From NCBI RefSeq assembly GCF_003258365.1, contig NZ_QHKM01000007.1, forward strand, positions 124,001 through 188,000: DNA of 64,000 nt, written 5' to 3'. The position numbers and the translations under genes are program-made. This document shows, in pieces, positions 35,040-44,159 of the stretch; the stretch's first letter is position 1; the number at the start of each line of letters is the position of its first letter. The notes beneath the pieces are model-generated. The model saw nothing but the letters and a program-made list of their open reading frames with translations, made no database searches and was not told the origin of the DNA. The DNA comes from Hymenobacter edaphi (GTDB lineage Bacteria > Bacteroidota > Bacteroidia > Cytophagales > Hymenobacteraceae).

Positions 35040-36428
35040 ATGAAGCAATGCCTACTGTCTTACTTTAAAAGCCTAAGCTGTCTGCTGCTGACGCTGAGCT
35101 GGTTCAGCGCCCAGGCCGCGCCCGCCCTCGACGGTTTCTGGAAAGGGCCGCTTAAGGTGCCCGGCGGCCAGTGGGAAGTTATTTTCCGCGTGGTCACGCT
35201 CACCGGCGGCAAGTACTTCGCCACCCTCGACGTGCCCATGCAGAAAGTCACCCGCATGAGCGTCGACGTGCAGCTGCACGGCGACACCGTCATGTTTGTG
35301 GCCGAAGAAGCAGCCAGCCAGTTTGTGGGCCGCATATCGGCCGATGGCAAGCACGTGGAAGGCACCTGGCAGCAGCCGGGCCTGAAAGCGCCCATGACGC
35401 TGGAATACAGCGTGCCGCCCGCCAGCACCGGCGCCAAGGTGCGCCTGACCCCGCCTTACCGCGAGGAGGAAGTCACGTTCACCAACATTCCGGTGGACCT
35501 GCGCATGGCCGGCATGCTCTCGGTGCCGCCCGGCAAAGGCCCGTTCCCGGCCGTGGTGCTCGTGTCGGACGCCGGCGCCCAGGACCGCGACGCCACCGTG
35601 GGCGAGTACCGCCCCATGGGCTCCCTGGCCGATTTTCTGACCCGCCGCGGCATTGCCGTGCTGCGCGTGGACGACCGCGGCGTGGGCCAGTCGGGCGGCA
35701 CGCCGGCCACGGCCACCACGGCCGAGCTGGTGAGCGACGTGCAGGCTGCCCTGAACTTCCTGCGCGCCCGCCCCGAGGTGGACCTGGCCCGGCTGGGCGT
35801 TATCGGGCACGGCGAGGGCGGCAACGTGGCCTTGCTGGCGGCCGCGCAGCCCCTGCCCCCGGCCTTCGTGGTCACGCTGGCCGCCCACGGCCTGCCCGGC
35901 CGCGACATCGTGGTGCAGCAGCAGGCGAACACGCTCCGCTCCCTCGGCACCGACCCGGCCCAGATCGAAGCCGCCTCTAAGCGCCAGCAGACCATGCTCG
36001 ACATCATTCAGCAGACCCAGGACAACAACCAAGCCCAGGCCATCGTGGCCAACATGCTGCGCCAGAACAACGAGGCCATCGACCAGGCCACGGCCCAGGC
36101 CAGCGCCACCGAGCTGACCTCGCCCCGCTACCGCCACTTCCTGAGCTTCAACCCCGTGGAGAAGCTGGCCGGGGTAAGCTGCCCGGTGCTGCTGCTGCAC
36201 GGCACCGCCGATACCTACGCCGCCGCCGAGCCCAATCTGCCGCTGCTCGCCAAAGGCTTGAAAGGCAATAAAAACGTGGTGAGCCGAAAGCTCAACGGCG
36301 TCAACCACCTGTTCCAGTCCGACCCGGCCGAATGGCCCATCGTGGCTGGGCAGCAGCGCGAAACGTTTTCGCCCCAGGCGCAGGAAATGATCCGGGAGTG
36401 GATTATCGGACAGGCCAAAAAACAGTAA
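35040..36428 (+). CDS. Exported alpha/beta-hydrolase-fold protein with substituted nucleophile
   Basis: 462 residues with a signal peptide (SCLLLTLSWFSAQA). Residues 30-135 are a beta-rich N-terminal domain; the hydrolase domain starts near 145. The nucleophile elbow reads VIGHGEGGNVA (residues 255-264): Gly258 stands where related proteins have Ser (GHSEGG). The oxyanion-loop segment reads VSDAGAQDRD instead of the usual GSGPQDRD. The later acid (LLLHGTADTY) and His (GVNHLF) are present. Either an inactive binding protein or an enzyme with altered chemistry. A long Gln/Ala helix insert (about 295-345) forms the lid. Confidence 0.85.
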   Translation: MKQCLLSYFKSLSCLLLTLSWFSAQAAPALDGFWKGPLKVPGGQWEVIFRVVTLTGGKYFATLDVPMQKVTRMSVDVQLHGDTVMFVAEEAASQFVGRISADGKHVEGTWQQPGLKAPMTLEYSVPPASTGAKVRLTPPYREEEVTFTNIPVDLRMAGMLSVPPGKGPFPAVVLVSDAGAQDRDATVGEYRPMGSLADFLTRRGIAVLRVDDRGVGQSGGTPATATTAELVSDVQAALNFLRARPEVDLARLGVIGHGEGGNVALLAAAQPLPPAFVVTLAAHGLPGRDIVVQQQANTLRSLGTDPAQIEAASKRQQTMLDIIQQTQDNNQAQAIVANMLRQNNEAIDQATAQASATELTSPRYRHFLSFNPVEKLAGVSCPVLLLHGTADTYAAAEPNLPLLAKGLKGNKNVVSRKLNGVNHLFQSDPAEWPIVAGQQRETFSPQAQEMIREWIIGQAKKQ

Positions 36429-36445
36429 GCCGGCGGAATAGTCAA

Positions 36446-36490
36446 CGGAGGGACGGAAGGCTGCGTATGCCGCGGTATTCCGTCCCTCCC
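36446..36490. repeat. Short inverted repeat of ACGGAGGG-type words / possible terminator
   Basis: 12-bp perfect arms (36447-36458 and 36478-36489); the left side reads as two 8-mers, ACGGAGGG and ACGGAAGG. It fills the gap between the hydrolase stop and the OmpA lipoprotein start. CTTCTTTTCC follows, so it may also act as a terminator. Confidence 0.6.
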
Positions 36491-36505
36491 TTCTTTTCCC
36501 CAACC

Positions 36506-37117
36506 ATGCAAAAGCACCTTCTACTGCTGCCCCTGGCAGCCCTGACCCTTTCCCTAGGCGCCTGCGACGGCCTGAACAAGCCCCAGACCAAGGACGAACC
36601 GCAGGAAGCCACCCAGGATACCGCCGTCGTGTACCGCGAGGGCGAGTCGGCCGCCGGGGCCGTGGCCGGGGCCGCCGACCGCTGGGACGTCGACGCGGAT
36701 CTGCCCGACGCCCGCTTCGACGAGATTACCACCAAGGACGTGACGGTGCGCGGCAACGAGCAGTACAGCGTGTACTCCGTCGACGAAACCGTGTTCTTCG
36801 ACACCGACAAGAGCGAGCTGAAGCCCACGGCCAAAGCCACCCTCGACCAGATTACCGGTTCCATCGGCAAGCGCTTCGCCGACAAGCAGGTGCGCATCAT
36901 GGGCTTCGCCGACGCGCGCGGCTCCAAGGACTACAACGAGGAGCTGAGCGCCCGGCGCGCCGAGGCCGTGAAAACCTGGCTGGTGCAAAACGGCAAGATT
37001 GACGCCGCCCGCGTGAGCGTGCAGCCCATGGGCGAGGAAGCCCCGGCCGCCTCCAACGCCACGGCCGCCGGCCGCCAGCAAAACCGCCGCGTGGAAATCG
37101 TGGTGAAGAACAGCTAG
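36506..37117 (+). CDS. OmpA family lipoprotein
   Basis: 203 residues. Lipoprotein signal with lipobox LGAC (start 36506). The C-terminal 110 residues form an OmpA-like peptidoglycan-binding domain: VFFDTDKSELKPTAKATLDQITGSIG, IMGFADARGSKDYNEELSARRAEAVKTWLVQNG and GRQQNRRVEIVV. It probably links the outer membrane to peptidoglycan, as Pal-like proteins do. The middle part (20-90) is acidic and disordered. A strong bidirectional terminator follows. Confidence 0.92.
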   Translation: MQKHLLLLPLAALTLSLGACDGLNKPQTKDEPQEATQDTAVVYREGESAAGAVAGAADRWDVDADLPDARFDEITTKDVTVRGNEQYSVYSVDETVFFDTDKSELKPTAKATLDQITGSIGKRFADKQVRIMGFADARGSKDYNEELSARRAEAVKTWLVQNGKIDAARVSVQPMGEEAPAASNATAAGRQQNRRVEIVVKNS

Positions 37118-37130
37118 CCGCCAGCCGCCC

Positions 37131-37172
37131 CCCACAAAAAAGGCCCGCAGTAATGCGGGCCTTTTTTGTGGG
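37131..37172. terminator. Bidirectional rho-independent terminator
   Basis: Perfect 18-bp arms (37131-37148 and 37155-37172) with a 6-nt loop and A6/T6 tracts in the stem, between convergent genes. It serves both strands. Confidence 0.95.
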
Positions 37173-37187
37173 AGAGAGAAAACGCTC

Positions 37188-38087
37188 TTACTTGTAGACG
37201 TCGACTTCGGCCTTGATCATGGCGTTGTAGCGCAGACCCGAGCCGTTCGACATCGTAATCAGGCTCCAGCCCTTGCCCATGGAGTACGTCCAGGTGCGGC
37301 TTTCCTTGAACTCGAAGGTCGGGCGCATGATCTGGCCGTAGGGCGTGTAGTTGTCCATGAAGTTGGTGGTGTAGAACTTGTCGCCCGACACAATCCACTC
37401 CATGGCCACGAAGAAGCCTTCGTCGGGGGCCGGAATGTTGTAGGGCGTCATGTCCACCGTGAACCAGGCACCGCCACCCGGGGCCGACACCACTACGTTT
37501 TCGGTGAGCAGGTCGGTGTTGGGGGCGTTGTAGTCGCCGTCGTTCTTGTAGATGCGCACGCGGAAGGGCTCCTTCGGGAAGCCGTGCTCCCCGATGTAGA
37601 ACGACACGGTGCGGATCATGCCCAGCTTCTTGCCCTTCTCGTTTTTCACGAAAAAGGCGTACTGGCTGCCCGGCATGCCCTGAATCATGCCTTCGCCGGG
37701 GTTGTTGCTGCGGGCCCCCATGTTGGCATTCTTCACCTTGTCGGCCGAAACCTCCACGTTTTTCAGCACGATGTTGCGCTTTTCCACCTCGATGATCAAA
37801 TCCTCGAGTTTGTCGGCCTTCTGCACCGCCACGGCCTTGCGCAGGTAGCCCAGCGCCTGCACGATCAGGGAGTCTTGCGCAGTTTTATCGGGCTTGGCCA
37901 TCTGGAAGAAGCCGTACTCGTTGGTCAACGCGCCGGTGGCTTCCTCTTTGAGGCCAATGGAAGCAAAGGGAATGGGCTCTTTGGTCTTGGAGTCGACCAC
38001 GCGGCCTGTGATGCGGTTATCCTGCGCACTTGCCAACTGCGGGAGCAACCAACCTAGCGCAACGAAGAAAAGTAAGCGTCTGAGCAT
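37188..38087 (-). CDS. Exported carboxypeptidase-regulatory-like domain protein
   Basis: 299 residues. The start at 38087 gives a signal peptide (LLFFVALGWLLPQLASAQ). Residues 25-105 are a CarboxypepD_reg-like domain (ITGRVVDSKTKEPIPFASIGLKEEATGALTNEYGFFQM). The rest (about 130-299) is a beta-rich domain with PGSQYAFFVKNEKGKKLGMIRTVSFYIGEHGFPKEPFRVRIYKND. It resembles N-terminal domains of TonB-dependent or DUF5686 proteins but lacks a barrel. Surface or periplasmic role unknown. Confidence 0.85.
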   Translation of the reverse strand: MLRRLLFFVALGWLLPQLASAQDNRITGRVVDSKTKEPIPFASIGLKEEATGALTNEYGFFQMAKPDKTAQDSLIVQALGYLRKAVAVQKADKLEDLIIEVEKRNIVLKNVEVSADKVKNANMGARSNNPGEGMIQGMPGSQYAFFVKNEKGKKLGMIRTVSFYIGEHGFPKEPFRVRIYKNDGDYNAPNTDLLTENVVVSAPGGGAWFTVDMTPYNIPAPDEGFFVAMEWIVSGDKFYTTNFMDNYTPYGQIMRPTFEFKESRTWTYSMGKGWSLITMSNGSGLRYNAMIKAEVDVYK

Positions 38088-38105
38088 AAGCGTTGGATTA
38101 TACCC

Positions 38106-38138
38106 CAAAAATACAAGCCACCGGGCCTTGGATTGCAA
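38106..38138 (-). promoter_or_regulatory. Promoter of the carboxypeptidase-regulatory-like gene
   Basis: Minus strand TTG (38136-38138) and TATTTTTG (38106-38113) with 22-bp spacing, 18 bp before the ATG at 38087. Confidence 0.6.
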
Positions 38139-38224
38139 GTCTGCTAAGAATATTTATAAGAATGCAATTCCGCAAAGCCTAAGTACTAACGGCAGTTTGC
38201 GGGGCCCGGGCCGACGGCCGCTTT

Positions 38225-38256
38225 TTTGGCGGAAACCTTTGCAGGTAGTACCTTTG
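38225..38256 (+). promoter_or_regulatory. Promoter of feoAB
   Basis: TTTG at 38225-38228 and TACCTTTG at 38249-38256, spacing 20 bp: a near-perfect Bacteroidota promoter, 32 bp before the feoA GTG. No Fur-box-like 19-bp repeat is obvious. Confidence 0.7.
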
Positions 38257-38288
38257 TTTATAGCTTGTCTAAATAATCCCGCCCGCCC

Positions 38289-38543
38289 GTGCCCACTTTG
38301 ACTGCCCCCCTCGCCACACCCCGGAGTGTGAAGGATTTGCGCCTCGGCGAAACCGGCACCATCTGCTGCCTCAACGACCCCGAAATGGCGTTGAAGCTGC
38401 TGGAAATGGGCTGCATCCCGGGCACGCGGGTGAAGCTGAGCGGCCGGGCACCGCTGGGCTGCCCCATCACTCTGCACGTCGACGGGGAGTACACCCTGTC
38501 GTTGCGGGTGAGCGAGGCGGCCACGATAATGCTGAAAGATTAA
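38289..38543 (+). CDS. feoA: Ferrous iron transport protein A
   Basis: 84 residues from a GTG at 38289. An SH3-like FeoA domain: LRLGETGTICCLNDPEMALKLLEMGCIPGTRVKLSGRAPLGCPITLHVDGEYTLSLRVSEAATIML. FeoA is a small cytoplasmic regulator of FeoB. Its stop lies 9 bp before feoB, a standard operon. The GTG start is supported by the position of the promoter. Confidence 0.93.
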   Translation: MPTLTAPLATPRSVKDLRLGETGTICCLNDPEMALKLLEMGCIPGTRVKLSGRAPLGCPITLHVDGEYTLSLRVSEAATIMLKD

Positions 38544-38552
38544 CGGGAACGA

Positions 38553-40721
38553 ATGGCGCGTGCGGCAGTAATTGACAAACCCCAGCCTCTGGGGCCGGAT
38601 GTGACGACGGGTAGCGCGGCCGGCCGCCACACGCGCATTGCGCTGATCGGCAACCCCAACTCGGGTAAATCCTCGCTGTTCAATCAGCTGACGGGCCTCA
38701 ACCAGAAGGTGGGCAACTTCCCGGGCGTGACGGTGGACCGCAAAACCGGCTCGGCCCAGCTCACCCCGCAGCACCGGGCCGACATTATCGACCTGCCCGG
38801 CACCTACTCGCTCTACCCCAAAAGCCTCGACGAGAAGGTCATTACCGACCTGCTCTACGACCGCGGCGCCGACGGCTACCCCGACTTCGTGGTGGTGACG
38901 GCCGATGCTTCCAACCTGAAGCGCAACCTGCTGCTGTTCACTCAGCTGGCTGATTTGCAGCTGCCCATGGTGCTGGCCCTGAACATGATGGACACGGCCG
39001 CCCAGCATGGCATCCAGATCGACGTGGAGGAGCTGCAGCGCCAGCTGGGCGTGCCCATCATCCCGATGAATGCCCGCAAGGGCGTGGGCGTGACGGCCCT
39101 CAAGATCGTGATGGCGCAGGAGCTGGGGCCGCCCACCGCAACGTTCTACCAGCCCTCGGAGCAGCTGCTGCCGATGATCCGGCAGATCCGTTACTACTTC
39201 AACCTCCACAACGACTACCTCGCGCTGCACTACGCCCACCAGGGCGACCGGCTGCGCTTTCTCTCGGCCGACGACCGGGCCTACCTCAGCGAGCTACGCG
39301 AGAAATACCAGTTCGACTCCATCAGCCTGCAGGCCCAGGAGACGATTGACCGGTACGCGCGCATCTCGGAGCTGCTGCTGGACGTGGTGCGCGTGACGCG
39401 GGCCGAGCAGAACGAGTCGACCAGCAACCGGCTGGACCGGGTGCTGACCCACAAGATCTGGGGCTACCTGATTTTTCTGTGGGTGCTGTTCATGCTCTTC
39501 CAGGCCATCTTCTCCTGGGCCGCTTATCCCATGGACCTCATCGACCAAGGCGTGGCCTGGCTGGGGGCGCAGGTGAAGCTGCTGGGCGAGGGGCCACTCA
39601 TCGATTTGCTGTCCGACGGCATCATTGCCGGCCTGGGCGGGGTGCTGATGTTCATTCCGCAGATTGCGCTGCTGTTTGCCTTCATTGCCGTGCTCGAAGA
39701 ATCGGGCTACATGGCGCGGGTCACGTTCATGATGGACAAGATCATGCGCAAGTTCGGGCTGAACGGCAAGAGCGTGGTGCCGCTGATTTCGGGTATGGCC
39801 TGCGCCGTGCCGGCTATCATGAGCACGCGCACCATCGAGAACTGGAAGGACCGCATCATCACCATTTTCGTGGTGCCGCTGATGTCGTGCTCGGCGCGCA
39901 TCCCGGTGTACACGGTGCTGGTGGCGCTGGTGGTGCCCGACGAGAAAGTGCTGGGTGTCTTCAATTTGCAGGGCGTGGTGCTGATGGGTTTGTACCTGCT
40001 GGGCTTCGTGTCGGCGGTGCTGTCGGCCTGGGCCCTGAAGTCTATCCTGAAAGCCAAGGAGCGGAGCTTCTTCATCATGGAATTCCCGGTGTACCGCTGG
40101 CCGCGCTGGAAAAACGTGGGTCTGACCATCGTGGAGAAGGTGAAAGCCTTTGTATTCCAGGCCGGTAAGGTTATCGTGGCCATTTCGGTGCTGCTGTGGG
40201 TGCTGGCCTCCTACGGCCCCGGCGACGCCCTGGACCAGGCCGAGCAGCAGGCCCGCACCGAGGCTACCCGGCAGCAGCTGACGCCCGCCCAGACCGAAAA
40301 CCTGATTGCCTCGCACAAGCTGGAAAACTCCTACGCCGGCGTGTTCGGCCGCAGCATTGAGCCGGCGGTGCGGCCCCTGGGCTTCGACTGGAAGGTGAGC
40401 ATCGCGCTGCTCACCTCGTTTGCCGCCCGGGAGGTGTTCGTCGGCACCATGTCGACCATCTACAGCGTGGGGCAGGACGCGGACATGAGCACCGTGCAGG
40501 AAAAGCTGCGGGCCGAAAAGGACGAGAACGGGCAGCCCTTCTTCACCCCGGCCCGGGCCGCCTCGCTGCTGGTGTTCTACGTGTTTGCCATGCAGTGCGT
40601 GAGCACCCTGGCCACCACCTACCGCGAAACCAAGGGCTGGACCTGGCCGCTGCTGCAACTGGTGTACATGAGCGGCCTGGCCTACGTGCTGTCGTTTGTG
40701 ACGTACCAGCTGCTGAAGTAA
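38553..40721 (+). CDS. feoB: Ferrous iron transport protein B
   Basis: 722 residues. The N-terminal G domain (about 25-190) has G1 GNPNSGKSS (33-41), switch I NFPGVTVDRKTG, G3 DLPGTYSL and G4-like ALNMMD. A cytoplasmic helical domain and the membrane part follow, with gate motifs (GCxxP-like MACAVPAIMSTRTIENWKDR near residue 415 and LLTSFAAREVFVGT near 625). It imports Fe2+ through the inner membrane. A polar insert (ALDQAEQQARTEATRQQLTP) precedes the last helices. feoC is absent. Confidence 0.96.
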   Translation: MARAAVIDKPQPLGPDVTTGSAAGRHTRIALIGNPNSGKSSLFNQLTGLNQKVGNFPGVTVDRKTGSAQLTPQHRADIIDLPGTYSLYPKSLDEKVITDLLYDRGADGYPDFVVVTADASNLKRNLLLFTQLADLQLPMVLALNMMDTAAQHGIQIDVEELQRQLGVPIIPMNARKGVGVTALKIVMAQELGPPTATFYQPSEQLLPMIRQIRYYFNLHNDYLALHYAHQGDRLRFLSADDRAYLSELREKYQFDSISLQAQETIDRYARISELLLDVVRVTRAEQNESTSNRLDRVLTHKIWGYLIFLWVLFMLFQAIFSWAAYPMDLIDQGVAWLGAQVKLLGEGPLIDLLSDGIIAGLGGVLMFIPQIALLFAFIAVLEESGYMARVTFMMDKIMRKFGLNGKSVVPLISGMACAVPAIMSTRTIENWKDRIITIFVVPLMSCSARIPVYTVLVALVVPDEKVLGVFNLQGVVLMGLYLLGFVSAVLSAWALKSILKAKERSFFIMEFPVYRWPRWKNVGLTIVEKVKAFVFQAGKVIVAISVLLWVLASYGPGDALDQAEQQARTEATRQQLTPAQTENLIASHKLENSYAGVFGRSIEPAVRPLGFDWKVSIALLTSFAAREVFVGTMSTIYSVGQDADMSTVQEKLRAEKDENGQPFFTPARAASLLVFYVFAMQCVSTLATTYRETKGWTWPLLQLVYMSGLAYVLSFVTYQLLK

Positions 40722-40826
40722 CCTCCGGGATGTGGCCGGGCGCCGGTAAGCCGCTGAAGCGCCGCGGGGCGCCAGAGATACCGTTTTGCACGTACCGCGC
40801 AGCTACTGCCCTACGAAATAAAAAAA

Positions 40827-40860
40827 GCAGCCCCGGCGCCTTGAGTGGTGCCGGGGCTGC
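40827..40860 (-). terminator. Rho-independent terminator of the beta-propeller gene
   Basis: A 14-bp stem (40827-40840 and 40847-40860) with one G-T pair. On the minus strand it is followed by a T-run (plus-strand A-run 40818-40826). Confidence 0.9.
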
Positions 40861-40877
40861 CTGTTGTCGGGGCGGGG

Positions 40878-43800
40878 CTAGCGGCGCGTCACCGGCACCA
40901 CACCGTGGTAGTTGACCGCGTCGATGCTGAGGAAGTACAGGCCCGCGGGCAGCGCCGCCACCGAAACCGATGCTTCGCGGGTGGCCGGCACGCCGACGAG
41001 CTGCTGCCGGACGGTGCGGCCCAGGGCGTCGCGCAAGGTGAGCGTAGCCGTGGCCACGGGCGCGTCGACGCGCAGGGTGAGCTGGTCGGCGAAGGGGTTG
41101 GGGTAAGCCGTAAGCTGCCCATCGGCCGAGCTGCGCGGCTTGGCGGCGGTAACGAAGCCGCTGAGCTTGGCCACGAACCCGTTGCCGTAGTCCAGGCTGC
41201 TGGTTGCGGGAATGCTGCCGAAGCTGGCTCCCGCGCCCACGTAGCCGGCAACAAAGACGCTGCCGGCGGGGTCCGTTACCAGGCCGTAGGCACCGTCGTA
41301 CCCGGCGCTGCCGGCTTTCACCGCGCCCAGCCACTGCCCGTTGGCCGCGGCGAGCTTGGCCACGAACAGGTCGGAAGTGGGGTCGTCGAGCGGGTTGGCG
41401 ACCGTGTTGGCCAGGCTGATGCTGCCGAAGCTGGCGGTGGGCCCGAAAAAGTTGCCGCCTACGTACACGCCGCCGGCGCCATCGGTGGCCAGGGCGTAGC
41501 CGTAGTCGTCGCCGGCGCCGCCGGCCTTGACGGCCCACTGCCAGTTGGCCACGCCGCTCGGCACCCGGGCCACGAACACGTCGCTGCTGTCGGTGCTGGT
41601 GGAGGCAAGGGAGATGGTGCCAAACGTGGCCGTGGGGCCGTGGAAGCTGCCGGTCAGGTAGAGGTTGCCGGCCGCGTCGACGGCCATGCGCCCGCCGAAG
41701 TCGTCGTAGCGGCCGCCGGCGCGCAGGGCCCATTGCCACTGGCCGGCCGGGCTCAGCTGGCCCAGGAAGATGTCGCCCTCGCCGCTGCTGGTCAGAGTTG
41801 TATTGCCGAAAGCCACGCCGGCGCCGCTAAAGCTGCCGGTGAGGTAGAGGTTGCCCGTCGCGTCGAAGGCCATGCTGGTGGCTTCGTCGCGGCCCGCGCC
41901 GCCTACCTGGCCGGCCCACTGCCAGGCCCCGGTGCTGCCGTCGAGGCGGGCTACGTAGGCGTTGTAGGAGGAGGTGCTGTTGGGGAGCGTGGTGCTGCCG
42001 AACGTAAGCGGGCTGCTGTTGCCGCTCCCGCAGACGTACACCCGGCCCGCGGCATCGACCGCCACGTGGTTGCTGTAATCCGAGTCGGGGCCGCCGCCTT
42101 TGCTGACCCACTGCCACTGCCCGCTGGCGTTGAGCTTGCCCACGAATACGTCGTCCGTGGCGTAGCTGCCGCGGGTGTTGTCGTTGTTGGTGAGCGAGAA
42201 GCTGCCAAAGTCTGCGCTGAGGCTGCCGAAGCTGCCGCTCACGTACACGTTGCCCGCCGCGTCGAGGGCCACGGCCGAGCTCGATTCGTAGCCCTCGCCA
42301 CCGCCCTGCACTGCCCAGAGCCACTGCCCGGAGGCATCCAGCTTGCCCACGAACAGGTCCGCCTCGCCGGTGCTGACCAGCGTGGTCGTGCCGAAGCTCA
42401 CCGTGCCGCTGAAGTTGCCGACCGCGTAGAGGTTGCCGTTGGTGTCGCGGGCCACGCCGTTGGTGTAGTAGCCGCTGCTGCCGACGTTGGAGGTGGCCCA
42501 CTGCCAGGCGCCGGCCGCATTCAGCTTGGCCACGAGGACGTTGCTGCCGTAGCCGTTGCTAGGCAGTACGCTGCTGCCCGCGGTCAGGCGGCCGCTGTAG
42601 AACTCGCCCGAGACAAGCACGTTGCCGCTGGCATCGAGGGCCACGTCGCTGGCGTCTTCGCCGCGCGTGCCGGTGGCCTTGCTGGCCCACTGCCACTGCC
42701 CGCTGGCGTTGAGCTTGGCCACGTACAGGTCCGATTCGGTGTAGGTAAAACCGGCTGGCATGGGCGTCGAGTTGGTGAGCGTCAGCGTGCCAAACGCGGC
42801 GGTGGGGCTGCGGAAGGAGCCGGCCACAAAGGCGTTGCCGGCCGCGTCGACGGCAATACCCTGCACCATGTCGTCGCTGGAGCCGCCGGCTTTGCTGGCC
42901 CACTGCCATTGGCCGCTGGGGTTGAGCTTGGCCACGTAGACCTCGGAGAAAGAAGACGTTGAAGAGCCGGTGGTAACCGTCGCCGTGCCGAAGGTGAGCG
43001 TGCCGCTGAAGTTGCCGGCCACGTACACGTTGCCGCTGGCATCGGTGGCCAGGCGCACGCCGTAGCCGTAGCCCGTCCCGCCGGATTTGCTGGCCCACTG
43101 CCAAGTGCCCGTTGCCGCCGTCAGCTTGGCCACGAACAGGTTGGAGAAGCCGCTGCCCGTCAGCGGATAAGTCCCGAAAGTGGCGGGGTTGCTGGCGTAG
43201 GTACCGGTGATGTAAACCCCGCCGTTGCCGTCCACGGCTAGTCCGCTGGCTTGGTCCGTGTTGGCGCCTCCGGCCTTGCTGGCCCAGAGCCACTGGCCGG
43301 CCGCGTTGAGCTTGGCCACGAAGATGTTGTAGTTATAGGGCCCCGGCTGGGCCACGCCGTTGACGAGCGTGGTGCTGCCGAAGCTGGCGCTGGCGCTGGC
43401 GAAGTGCCCGGTTACGTACACGTCGCCGGCCCCGTCCAGGGCCAGATCCACGCCGAAGTCGGCGTCGGGGCCGCCGGCTTTCACGGCCCACTGCCACTGG
43501 CCGGTGCCGTTGAGCTTGGCCACGAACACGTCGGGCGAAGGATACTGGCCGGGGTCGTTGTTGGTCAGCGTGGTGCTGCCGAACGTGACGGTGTGCCGCT
43601 CGCCGCCGAAGGTGCCGGCCAGGTACACGTTGCCGGCCGCGTCAAGGGCCAGCCCGCTCGGCGAAGCGCCGGCTACTTGCACGGCCCACTGGTACTGCCC
43701 GCTGGGGTCCAGCTTGGCCACAAACATATTGCTTTCGTCCGGGCTGGTCAGGCTGATGCTGCCCAGGGAAATTGATTGTTGGAAGTAGCCCGCCACGTAC

Positions 43801-44000
43801 ACGTTGCCGGCCGCGTCGGTGGCGGTGCGGTTGGCAAACGAGCCGCTGCTGCTGGGCCGGGCGGCGGCCTGGCTGACCCACTGCCAGCTCTGCGCCCGGG
43901 TGCTTAGGCCCGCCAGGCAGAGCAGCAGGAACAGCAGGGCCCGCAGGGAAAGCCGCCGCGCGAAGCCGGGACGGGAAAAAGAGGGTAAGGGTGTAGGCAT
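40878..44000 (-). CDS. Giant SBBP-type beta-propeller repeat protein with T9SS sorting domain, copy 1
   Basis: About 1040 residues. The start at 44000 gives a signal peptide (LSLRALLFLLLCLAGLSTRAQ). The body is some 17 repeats of about 55 residues with the core WQWA(S/V)KAGG...AVDAAGNVYVTGSF and a strand FVAKLN, as in SBBP-repeat beta propellers. The C-terminal 80 residues are a type A T9SS sorting domain: LTAYPNPFADQLTLRVDAP, LRDALGRTVRQQL and LPAGLYFLSIDAVNYHG. It should be exported by T9SS to the cell surface. A TATTTTTG -7 box lies at 44028-44035. Earlier ATG 44021 is possible. Confidence 0.92.
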   Translation of the reverse strand: MPTPLPSFSRPGFARRLSLRALLFLLLCLAGLSTRAQSWQWVSQAAARPSSSGSFANRTATDAAGNVYVAGYFQQSISLGSISLTSPDESNMFVAKLDPSGQYQWAVQVAGASPSGLALDAAGNVYLAGTFGGERHTVTFGSTTLTNNDPGQYPSPDVFVAKLNGTGQWQWAVKAGGPDADFGVDLALDGAGDVYVTGHFASASASFGSTTLVNGVAQPGPYNYNIFVAKLNAAGQWLWASKAGGANTDQASGLAVDGNGGVYITGTYASNPATFGTYPLTGSGFSNLFVAKLTAATGTWQWASKSGGTGYGYGVRLATDASGNVYVAGNFSGTLTFGTATVTTGSSTSSFSEVYVAKLNPSGQWQWASKAGGSSDDMVQGIAVDAAGNAFVAGSFRSPTAAFGTLTLTNSTPMPAGFTYTESDLYVAKLNASGQWQWASKATGTRGEDASDVALDASGNVLVSGEFYSGRLTAGSSVLPSNGYGSNVLVAKLNAAGAWQWATSNVGSSGYYTNGVARDTNGNLYAVGNFSGTVSFGTTTLVSTGEADLFVGKLDASGQWLWAVQGGGEGYESSSAVALDAAGNVYVSGSFGSLSADFGSFSLTNNDNTRGSYATDDVFVGKLNASGQWQWVSKGGGPDSDYSNHVAVDAAGRVYVCGSGNSSPLTFGSTTLPNSTSSYNAYVARLDGSTGAWQWAGQVGGAGRDEATSMAFDATGNLYLTGSFSGAGVAFGNTTLTSSGEGDIFLGQLSPAGQWQWALRAGGRYDDFGGRMAVDAAGNLYLTGSFHGPTATFGTISLASTSTDSSDVFVARVPSGVANWQWAVKAGGAGDDYGYALATDGAGGVYVGGNFFGPTASFGSISLANTVANPLDDPTSDLFVAKLAAANGQWLGAVKAGSAGYDGAYGLVTDPAGSVFVAGYVGAGASFGSIPATSSLDYGNGFVAKLSGFVTAAKPRSSADGQLTAYPNPFADQLTLRVDAPVATATLTLRDALGRTVRQQLVGVPATREASVSVAALPAGLYFLSIDAVNYHGVVPVTRR

Positions 44001-44080
44001 AAGCCAGCCGAAAATGAACATGAAAGACAAAAATAGGCCGGATCGGATAGCCCTAGATTAAGAATAGGATATAAATAATT

Positions 44081-44106
44081 CGGCTCCGGGATATTTCCCG
44101 GAGCCG
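44081..44106 (-). terminator. Terminator of the RsmI-like gene
   Basis: A 10-bp perfect stem (44081-44090 and 44097-44106), loop ATATTT. On the minus strand AATTATTTATA follows. Confidence 0.7.
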
Positions 44107-44159
44107 GTAGGCAAAACCCCTGGCCGCTTGGCGTCGCGCCGGCCGCTGGTCGTGGCGGG

